From Bacteroides sp. (GTDB taxonomy: Bacteria; Bacteroidota; Bacteroidia; Bacteroidales; Bacteroidaceae), in NCBI GenBank assembly GCA_021201335.1, contig JAJQFD010000031.1, positions 1 to 41,661 of the forward strand: a stretch of DNA of 41,661 nt, in the 5' to 3' direction. This document shows, one piece after another, positions 15,597 to 22,386 of this stretch; the stretch's first letter is position 1, and the number at the start of each line of letters is the position of its first letter. The notes beneath the pieces are model-generated. The model did no database searches. It worked only from the letters and a program-made list of their open reading frames with translations, and had not been told where the DNA came from. The translations under genes and the position numbers were made by a program.

Positions 15597-16909
15597 TGTA
15601 TCTTACCCGGCGGTTTTATGTTATAGCCCTGGTGATTATTCTCTTGTTATCCGGAGGATTTATGTGGGGTTCTCTGTTCCTGATGGGACAGATCGCTTTG
15701 ATTTTATTTGCCCTAGTTGTAGTAATTGATGCATGGATGCTTTATTACCAAAAAGGAATACTGGCCGATCGGACTTGTTCTGACCGTTTTTCCAATGGAG
15801 ATGAAAATCTGGTGAAACTGCGGGTGGAGAGTACTTATCCTTATCGGGTCAATCTTCGGGTTGTGGATGAAATTCCTGTTATTTTTCAGCAAAGGAATAT
15901 TGATTTCCATCTTATGCTCAATCAGGGTCAGGGAAAAAGTATCACCTATAAACTCTATCCGCAGCGTCGGGGAACTTATTCTTTTGGATATATTCGTGTT
16001 TTTGCTAATACACCCATTGGTTTAATAGCCCGTCGGTTTACCTGTGGAACGGAGAAATCCGTAAAAGTATATCCTTCTTATCTGATGCTGCATCGTTATG
16101 AATTAATGGCGATGAGTAATAACCTCACTGAATTAGGGATTAAGAAAATCCGGCGTATTGGTCATCACACAGAATTTGAACAAATTAAAGAATATGTAAA
16201 AGGAGATGATTATCGCACCATAAACTGGAAAGCCAGTGCGCGCCGGCATACCTTAATGGTCAATGTTTATCAGGACGAACGCTCCCAACAAGTTTATAAT
16301 ATAATTGATAAAGGACGCGTAATGCAACGCGCTTTCCGTGGAATGACATTATTGGATTATGCCATCAATGCTTCGCTGGTTCTTTCGTATGTAGCGATAC
16401 ATAAGGATGACAAAGCCGGACTTGCTACTTTTAACGAACGATTTGACACTTTTATTCCGGCTTCCAAACAGGCTGGACAAATGCAAGCTTTGCTGGAAGG
16501 ACTTTACAAACAGGAAACATCTTTTGGCGAAACCGATTTTTCGTCTTTATGTGTTCATCTTGGCAAGCACATCAATAAGCGTAGCTTCCTGGTGCTATAT
16601 ACCGATTTTGATACCCTTGGCAGCTTAAATCGCCAATTGGCTTATCTCCAACAATTATCACGTCAGCACCGTCTGCTTGTTGTTTTCTTTGAAGATGAAG
16701 AACTAAAAAAACTGATTTCCAGTTCGCCTGGTAATACAGAAGAATATTACCAACAGGTAATTGCTGAGAAATTTGCTTATGAGAAGCGGCTTATTGTAGC
16801 TACCCTGAAGCAACACGGAATTTATTCTTTGCTCACTACTCCGGAAAATCTATCTATAGATGTTATTAATAAATACTTGGAAATGAAAAGCAGACAATTA
16901 CTTTTATAA
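15596..16909 (+). CDS. DUF58 domain-containing protein
   Basis: A 437-residue protein with two adjacent N-terminal membrane helices (about residues 9-48). A beta-rich segment follows, then the DUF58 core around residues 195-240: FEQIKEYVKGDDYRTINWKASARR followed by LMVNVYQDERSQ. The C-terminal half (YAINASLVLSYVAIHKDDKAGLATF, then FLVLYTDFDTLGSL) is a von Willebrand factor A-like domain, with a degenerate metal site. DUF58 proteins are nearly always next to a MoxR ATPase; here the start codon overlaps the moxR stop by 1 nt. It is the last gene of the operon. The exact function is not known. Confidence 0.9.
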   Translation: MYLTRRFYVIALVIILLLSGGFMWGSLFLMGQIALILFALVVVIDAWMLYYQKGILADRTCSDRFSNGDENLVKLRVESTYPYRVNLRVVDEIPVIFQQRNIDFHLMLNQGQGKSITYKLYPQRRGTYSFGYIRVFANTPIGLIARRFTCGTEKSVKVYPSYLMLHRYELMAMSNNLTELGIKKIRRIGHHTEFEQIKEYVKGDDYRTINWKASARRHTLMVNVYQDERSQQVYNIIDKGRVMQRAFRGMTLLDYAINASLVLSYVAIHKDDKAGLATFNERFDTFIPASKQAGQMQALLEGLYKQETSFGETDFSSLCVHLGKHINKRSFLVLYTDFDTLGSLNRQLAYLQQLSRQHRLLVVFFEDEELKKLISSSPGNTEEYYQQVIAEKFAYEKRLIVATLKQHGIYSLLTTPENLSIDVINKYLEMKSRQLLL

Positions 16910-17321
16910 TGGGATATCCACATTTTCCACTCTTATCTCTATTTCCTTTCATATTTCAAATTCCAAAATTTTTCCAAATACTAATTGTTTCGAGATGTCA
17001 TTTTGTCAAATCATCTTTAACCTCGCTGGATTTTCGCAGACTAGTGCAAATCAATCAAAATAAGCTTTTATTTCATTATAGGTGCGCCAGGGGAATTGAA
17101 AATAATGCAAGATGTGCTATTTCTCCGTGTTTTTGTTTATAATCATACTAAAAAAGAGAAATTTGTTATGTAAATGAGATAAATTAAGTGAATATGATTA
17201 AGTTTACCCATTTGAGAATTATCGATCCAGCAACCACAAAAAGAATAAAATCCGGTTATGAAGTCTGTCCATATCCTCAATTCCATCTTTTATTGATTAC
17301 AGATGCGATCAAAATAATAAT

Positions 17322-17431
17322 TTGGTTAACAACAACCTACTTTTTGTTTAACAAGAGTGCTCCATTTGTTTAACAACCGTGTCTCATCTGGTTAACAATA
17401 GTGCTCCGGTTGGTTAACAAAGAATATGTTT
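17322..17431 (+). repeat. five iteron-like 22-bp direct repeats (TTGKTTAACAA)
   Basis: The 11-mer TTGGTTAACAA or TTGTTTAACAA (once CTGGTTAACAA) starts at 17322, 17344, 17366, 17388 and 17410: five copies at exactly 22-bp intervals, about two helical turns, so all copies face the same side of the DNA. Units 2 to 4 also share a partly conserved spacer (GAGTGCTCCAT, CCGTGTCTCAT, TAGTGCTCCGG). A sixth, degraded copy (TTATTAAC) is in phase at 17432. Regular phased repeats of this kind are normally binding sites for a protein that binds cooperatively. Confidence 0.75.
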
Positions 17432-17460
17432 TTATTAACTGTGTAGTAACCTGATTTTGA

Positions 17461-17528
17461 TTGACTATTTTTTTCTTACACCTATATACAGTTGACTGAT
17501 TTAACACTTATCACTATATTTGGTTGAC
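17461..17528 (+). repeat. TTGAC direct repeats at 31-32 bp
   Basis: TTGACTATTTTTTTC (17461), TTGACTGATTTAAC (17492) and TTGACCGTTTTTTC (17524) repeat at 31 and 32 bp, each followed by a T-rich tract. They lie directly downstream of the 22-bp array. Only the 5-bp core is exact, so this is weaker than the first array. Confidence 0.4.
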
Positions 17529-17660
17529 CGTTTTTTCTTTTATCTCTAAAAACAACTTCCCTATTTTTATTTATTTGAGGAAAAAATCTTTTCTGAGAAA
17601 AAATAAACCCCGTTCAGAAGACATATAACTGACTTTCCGGAAATGAAACAATTATAGTAT

Positions 17661-17668
17661 TAACTTTG
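17661..17668 (+). promoter_or_regulatory. candidate -7 box inside the gene-free region
   Basis: TAACTTTG followed by CC. No clear TTTG -33 element is seen. It would transcribe toward parA through a 49-codon open frame at 17722-17871. Confidence 0.35.
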
Positions 17669-17970
17669 CCGGAAGATTAAAATGACAGAGATTCAATTAA
17701 TCTAATACAATATAAACTGAAATGTGCCACTTGAAAAAGCAATATGCTCTTTTAGGAGCATGTGTATTCTGTTGTAATATCTTTAAGATTCCCTATTTGC
17801 TTGATTTTTTCTTTTTGCTATCTTTTTCTTTTTGTGTCAAGAGAAAAGTAAAAGTAGAAATAGCCGATTAAATAGCGAAAGCTACCCCTTACTCTTACCA
17901 ATACTCGTTATCAAAGGATAAAATCATTTAATCTTAACCTTTTACATCTTTCGGATTCATTAAAAATAAG

Positions 17971-17978
17971 TATATTTG
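17971..17978 (+). promoter_or_regulatory. candidate -7 box for the parAB operon
   Basis: TATATTTG followed by CG, an exact TAnnTTTG match, with a near -33 element TTTC at 17949-17952 (18-nt spacer). It would give parA a leader of roughly 150 nt that includes both DnaA-box-like sequences. Confidence 0.5.
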
Positions 17979-18030
17979 CGAAATTGAGCTTAGTAAGTTC
18001 AGAGTAATTAACATGATGTTTTCCTGTGAG

Positions 18031-18059
18031 TTATTAACAAAAACAGGGATTTATCAACA
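18031..18059 (+). promoter_or_regulatory. pair of DnaA-box-like 9-mers
   Basis: TTATTAACA (18031-18039) and TTATCAACA (18051-18059) lie in the same orientation, 20 bp apart, 80 nt before parA. The second differs from the classic TTATCCACA box at one position, the first at two. Two such sequences in AT-rich DNA can occur by chance, so this is only suggestive. Confidence 0.35.
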
Positions 18060-18138
18060 GAATTCGCAAAGAAAATCTTTTTTAGTAGGTGCTGTAAGCT
18101 GGAATTGCTTATTTCGCTGCCAAATAAAATAGAAAACT

Positions 18139-18903
18139 ATGGGAAAAATAATCGCATTAGCCAACCAGAAAGGTGGCGTAGGAAAAACGACAACTACAAT
18201 TAATTTAGCGGCTTCCCTGGCTACACTTGAAAAAAAAGTGTTGGTGGTTGATGCAGACCCGCAGGCAAATGCTTCATCCGGCTTGGGAGTGGATATAAAG
18301 CAAGCTGATTGTACTATTTATGAATGTATCATTGATCGGGCAGATGTGCGCAAGGCTATTCATGATACCGATCTGGAAACATTAAAAATTATTTCCTCGC
18401 ATATCAATCTGGTAGGAGCTGAAATTGAAATGTTGAATTTGCCGGGACGCGAAAAAATACTTCGCGAAGTACTGGCACCTTTGAAAAAGGAATATGATTA
18501 CATTTTGATTGATTGTTCACCTTCTTTGGGACTGATAACCGTTAATGCTTTGACAGCGGCCGACTCAGTGATTATTCCGGTGCAAGCTGAATATTTTGCT
18601 CTGGAAGGTATCAGCAAGTTGTTGAATACAATTAAGATTATTAAATCTAAATTGAATCCTAAATTAGAAATTGAAGGATTCCTGTTGACTATGTATGATT
18701 CACGCCTTCGTCAGGCTAACCAGATTTACGATGAAGTAAAAAAACATTTTCAGGAGCTGGTATTTAAAACCGTTATTCAACGGAATGTTAAGTTAAGTGA
18801 GGCTCCGAGTTATGGAGTTCCTACGATTTTGTATGATGCGGAATCAAACGGAACCAAAAATTATCTGGCACTGGCGAAAGAATTAGTTAACAAAACCAAG
18901 TAG
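18139..18903 (+). CDS. parA: chromosome partitioning ATPase ParA
   Basis: A 254-residue ParA/Soj-type ATPase. It has the deviant Walker A box KGGVGKTT (residues 11-18, with the signature Lys11 and Lys16), Walker A' in LVVDADPQANASSGLG, and Walker B in YILIDCSPSLGLITVNAL. There is no N-terminal DNA-binding domain, as expected for chromosomal ParA (type Ib-like) proteins. It moves or positions ParB-parS complexes on the nucleoid. It heads a compact operon with parB 21 nt downstream. The 1.2-kb repeat-bearing region in front may carry its control sites or the sequences it helps segregate. Confidence 0.96.
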   Translation: MGKIIALANQKGGVGKTTTTINLAASLATLEKKVLVVDADPQANASSGLGVDIKQADCTIYECIIDRADVRKAIHDTDLETLKIISSHINLVGAEIEMLNLPGREKILREVLAPLKKEYDYILIDCSPSLGLITVNALTAADSVIIPVQAEYFALEGISKLLNTIKIIKSKLNPKLEIEGFLLTMYDSRLRQANQIYDEVKKHFQELVFKTVIQRNVKLSEAPSYGVPTILYDAESNGTKNYLALAKELVNKTK

Positions 18904-18924
18904 CAGACAAGATTATAAATATAT

Positions 18925-19812
18925 ATGGCACAAAAAAGAAATGCTTTAGGCAGAGGATTGGATGCTTTGCTCTCTATGGATGATGTAAAAACAGAAGGAT
19001 CATCATCCATTAATGAGATTCCATTATCCAGGATTTCTGTCAATCCTAATCAGCCGAGACGTGAATTTGACGAAGAGGCTTTGCAGGAGCTTTCCGATTC
19101 CATTGCTGAAATCGGGATCATTCAGCCCATAACCTTGCGAAAGATATCTGAAGACGAATATCAGATCATTGCCGGCGAACGTCGTTATCGTGCTTCGCTA
19201 AAGGCTGGTCTTACTCGTATCCCTGCCTATATACGGACAGCCGATGATGAAAATGTGATGGAAATGGCGCTGATTGAGAATATTCAGCGGGAAGACCTTA
19301 ATTCCGTTGAAATCGCATTGGCATATCAACACCTAATTGAACAATATAGCCTCACTCAGGAGCGTCTGAGCGAGCGTGTTGGAAAAAAGCGAACTACCAT
19401 CGCCAATTACCTGAGATTATTGAAGCTTCCTGCACCCATCCAAATGGCTTTGCAGAATAAGGAAATCGATATGGGGCATGCGCGCGCTTTAATTCCACTC
19501 AATGACCCTAAACTGCAGATGAAAGTCTATGAAGAAATTCGTCAGCATGATTATTCTGTGCGCAAAGTAGAAGAGATTGTGAAATCGCTTATTGAAGGAG
19601 ATACGGTTAAGAGTGGCAACAAGAAACTGGTTGCTAAAGGTTCCCGGCTTCCTGAGGAATTTGATATGTTGAAGAAGCACCTTTCCGGCTTTTTTAATAC
19701 CAAAGTACAGATGACTTGTTCAGACAAGGGAAAAGGTAAAATCAGCATTCCGTTTAGTAACGAAGAAGAATTAGAACGAATCATTGAGATTTTTGATTCG
19801 TTGAAGAAATAA
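18925..19812 (+). CDS. parB: chromosome partitioning protein ParB
   Basis: A 295-residue ParB/Spo0J CTPase clamp that binds parS. The N-terminal LGRGLDALL peptide is the ParA-stimulating arm. The CTP-binding motif GERRYRA is at residues 84-90, followed by ENIQRED, and the helix-turn-helix for parS recognition is in LTQERLSERVGKKRTTIANYLRLLKLP. A C-terminal dimerisation segment ends the protein. The DUF5683 gene starts at the base after the parB stop codon. I found no near-perfect TGTTnCACGTGnAACA palindrome when reading the neighbouring DNA, so the parS site is probably elsewhere. Confidence 0.95.
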   Translation: MAQKRNALGRGLDALLSMDDVKTEGSSSINEIPLSRISVNPNQPRREFDEEALQELSDSIAEIGIIQPITLRKISEDEYQIIAGERRYRASLKAGLTRIPAYIRTADDENVMEMALIENIQREDLNSVEIALAYQHLIEQYSLTQERLSERVGKKRTTIANYLRLLKLPAPIQMALQNKEIDMGHARALIPLNDPKLQMKVYEEIRQHDYSVRKVEEIVKSLIEGDTVKSGNKKLVAKGSRLPEEFDMLKKHLSGFFNTKVQMTCSDKGKGKISIPFSNEEELERIIEIFDSLKK

Positions 19813-21048
19813 ATGCAGAAAAAAAAAATAAAATATAAATTCTGTGCTGCCCTCTTTCTCTGTGCCCTACAGATAGCAGGGATTAACCTATATGCACAGC
19901 AGCAGGTAAATATCGGAACGACTGCTGCAGATTCAACAGCAAGAAGAACCATAGTGGTACCTGCCAGGCGGTCTGACTCTTCAACATCATCCAGGGCTAT
20001 TGTGGTGCCTGCTAATCGTTCTAATTCATCCGTACAGGAAACCACCCGTACAACAGAAGCAGATAGTACAAGTTCGCCTCCTTACAGAACCATTGTGGTA
20101 CCTGCAAAACGCTCGACGTCGTTAACCCAGGAATCTGTACAGAAGGAGGATACAGCCGACGTTATAGCGCATAAAACGATTGTAGTTCCGGCAAAACGTT
20201 CTGCTTCCTCAGAACAGGAAACAATGGAAGTATCCGAAGAATCACCAGTTGAAATAACACCTCAAACTATTATAGTACCTACAAATCCTACAGAACAAAC
20301 AGCGCAGGAAACCACCATTGCCCCGGCAGATTCTACCGTATTGCTTACGGAAGAAAATATTTTAGTTCCGGTTGACACTACAGTAATAGATAGTCTGGAA
20401 ATAATTAACCAGGAAAACATGCAATATTTAACAGGGAGAGATGTTGTCGAAGTAACTATGGACACGATTCCAGCAGATACGCCTCTACCTGAAAATATTA
20501 AGAAAGTCTGGTATCCCAATCCTACCCGTGCTACATGGCTTGCCATTGTTTTTCCAGGAGGGGGCCAGATCTATAATCGCAAATATTGGAAGCTGCCCAT
20601 TGTCTATGGAGGATTCGTCGGCTGTGCCTACGCGCTTACCTGGAACAATAATATGTTCAAAGATTACTCTAAGGCCTATTTGGATATAATGGATGGAGAT
20701 CCTTCCACCAACAGTTATTATGACCTGATCAGGGGAGAAGTTGTTATTGATGAGACGGTACAAAATGATTCGGGGGTCAGTTATTACAGCGGATTGTTAA
20801 AAAGGCGAAAAGATTATTATCGTCGCTACCGGGATATTAGTGTATTCGCTTTTATTGGAGTATATTTGTTATCAATCATCGATGCTTATGTCGATGCTGA
20901 ATTGTCGAATTTTGATATTGGTCCTGATATTAGTATGCGAGTGGAGCCTGCTGTTATAAATAATGGCTCGAATAATTTGATGAACCGTGCGAAGATTGGT
21001 GGATTTAAAAACGGTGCCTTAGGCTTGCAATGTAGCATAAGGTTTTAG
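19813..21048 (+). CDS. DUF5683 domain protein with repeat-rich N-terminal region
   Basis: A 411-residue envelope protein. A signal peptide covers about residues 1-28 (cleavage after NLYAQ). Next is a low-complexity Ser/Thr/Glu region with six copies of an x-I-V-V-P motif at residues 45, 61, 92, 121, 151 and 181, the last four about 30 residues apart. From about residue 230 comes the DUF5683 domain: NPTRATWLAIVFPGGGQIYNRKYWK, which resembles the small membrane-inserting GxGQxYNxxxxK motif of TM2-type domains, then FIGVYLLSIIDAYVDAEL. The start ATG follows parB without a gap, and codons 3-5 contain an A10 run. Function is unknown. Confidence 0.85.
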   Translation: MQKKKIKYKFCAALFLCALQIAGINLYAQQQVNIGTTAADSTARRTIVVPARRSDSSTSSRAIVVPANRSNSSVQETTRTTEADSTSSPPYRTIVVPAKRSTSLTQESVQKEDTADVIAHKTIVVPAKRSASSEQETMEVSEESPVEITPQTIIVPTNPTEQTAQETTIAPADSTVLLTEENILVPVDTTVIDSLEIINQENMQYLTGRDVVEVTMDTIPADTPLPENIKKVWYPNPTRATWLAIVFPGGGQIYNRKYWKLPIVYGGFVGCAYALTWNNNMFKDYSKAYLDIMDGDPSTNSYYDLIRGEVVIDETVQNDSGVSYYSGLLKRRKDYYRRYRDISVFAFIGVYLLSIIDAYVDAELSNFDIGPDISMRVEPAVINNGSNNLMNRAKIGGFKNGALGLQCSIRF

Positions 21049-21070
21049 AAGAAAGTGAGGAACATAATAG

Positions 21071-22348
21071 ATGAAATATTACAACCTGTTTATTTATTCT
21101 TTTTTGATGATTTTTTCCCTGTGTTCATTACAGGTGAAAGCACAGAGTGGTGGGGATGATGTTCCTTTTCCGGAAAGTATGATTCTTCCCATGGATAGCC
21201 TTCTAAGCGATTGGCGGGTAAGAACTTTCATTATATCCAATGAAGACTGCAGTACTGCAGATGAAAATCCTTTTTTTGAAGATTCTATTTATATAGATCG
21301 TCTTTCACGCATCCCCACAGTAATGGAGATGCCTTATAATGATGTCGTTCGTCGATTTATTGACCAGTATAATACCCGGCTCAGAAAGAATGTTTCGGTG
21401 ATGCTGGCAACTGCGAATTTTTATATTCCGATTTTTGAAGAAGCACTGGATGCTTATGATCTTCCGATTGAATTAAAATATTTGCCGATTATTGAATCTG
21501 CACTTAACCCATCCGCTGTTTCGCGCGCAGGAGCATCCGGGCTGTGGCAATTTATGATCGGAACGGGTAAGATATACGGGTTGGAGTCAAACAGTCTGGT
21601 CGATGAGAGAAGAGATCCTCTCAAATCTACCTGGGCAGCTGCACGCTACCTGAAGGAATTATATGATATTTATAAAGACTGGAACCTGGTAATTGCTGCA
21701 TACAATTGCGGTCCAGGTAATGTCAATAAGGCTATTCGTCGTTCAGGTGGTCAGACTGATTACTGGGCCATTTATGAATATTTACCCAGGGAAACCCGGG
21801 GATATGTTCCGGCGTTTATAGCTGCTAATTATGTTATGACGTATTATTGCGATCATAATATTTGCCCTTTGGAAACAGATTTTCCCGCAGATACTGATAC
21901 AGTACAAGTAAGTAAACGATTGCATTTTGAACAGATTGCTGATTTATGTAATGTCAGTATAGAACAGCTTAAAAGTCTGAATCCGCAATATAAAAGAAAT
22001 ATTATACCTGGAGATGTAAAACCATATACACTTCGTTTACCTCATGGTCAATTATGTGCATTTATTGATAAAGAAGATTCAATTTATTCACATCGGGCCA
22101 GTGAGTTGTTTACTAACCGCCGGCAGGTAGAAGCCAAGAGAAATACGGGTACAGCTTCTAAAACTGCTGTGAGAAGCAGTGCTACTACGGCGAAATCGAA
22201 TAAGGTCGTTTACCATAAAATCAGGAGTGGAGAGACACTCTCAACGATTGCCCGTAAATATAAAGTTACAGTAAACAACCTAAAACGATGGAACAATTTA
22301 CGTAATAATAATATCAGGGCAGGTAAGCAGTTGAAGATATATAGGTAG
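21071..22348 (+). CDS. lytic transglycosylase with LysM domain (MltD-like)
   Basis: A secreted peptidoglycan-cleaving enzyme of 425 residues: signal peptide (about 1-24), a spacer, then an SLT domain. Glu142, in PIIESALNPSAVSRAGASGLWQF, is the likely catalytic acid, and the YNCGPGNVNKAI motif follows. After the SLT domain comes a degenerate LysM-like stretch (about 285-335), a Ser/Thr/Lys-rich linker, and a clear C-terminal LysM (RSGETLSTIARKYKVTVNNLKRWN) that binds glycan strands. The order matches MltD rather than Slt70. It is the fourth gene of the par operon, 22 nt after DUF5683, tying cell-wall turnover to the segregation genes. Confidence 0.92.
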   Translation: MKYYNLFIYSFLMIFSLCSLQVKAQSGGDDVPFPESMILPMDSLLSDWRVRTFIISNEDCSTADENPFFEDSIYIDRLSRIPTVMEMPYNDVVRRFIDQYNTRLRKNVSVMLATANFYIPIFEEALDAYDLPIELKYLPIIESALNPSAVSRAGASGLWQFMIGTGKIYGLESNSLVDERRDPLKSTWAAARYLKELYDIYKDWNLVIAAYNCGPGNVNKAIRRSGGQTDYWAIYEYLPRETRGYVPAFIAANYVMTYYCDHNICPLETDFPADTDTVQVSKRLHFEQIADLCNVSIEQLKSLNPQYKRNIIPGDVKPYTLRLPHGQLCAFIDKEDSIYSHRASELFTNRRQVEAKRNTGTASKTAVRSSATTAKSNKVVYHKIRSGETLSTIARKYKVTVNNLKRWNNLRNNNIRAGKQLKIYR

Positions 22349-22386
22349 TTAGCAAAAAACATTACTGAGAAAAACGAAATGTGTCT

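Larger units (their letters stand above)
16910..18138. other. gene-free repeat-rich region upstream of parA
   Basis: A 1.2-kb stretch without a convincing gene; two open frames of 61-77 codons (16909-17142, 17188-17373) have no recognisable domain and poor codon structure. It contains an exact 22-bp-period array (17322-17431), a TTGAC array (17461-17528), two TAnnTTTG boxes (17661-17668, 17971-17978) and two DnaA-box-like 9-mers (18031-18039, 18051-18059). The composition is very AT-rich with long T-runs. Its position in front of parAB makes it a candidate replication or partition control region. Confidence 0.55.

Noticed and set aside
16909..17373. Two short open frames (77 and 61 codons) after the DUF58 gene
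   Set aside because: Repetitive hydrophobic low-complexity text, no family resemblance, and the second runs into the 22-bp array.
18925..19812. parS site search around parAB
   Set aside because: No near-perfect TGTTnCACGTGnAACA palindrome was seen when reading the operon and its upstream gap; I did not list a weak match.
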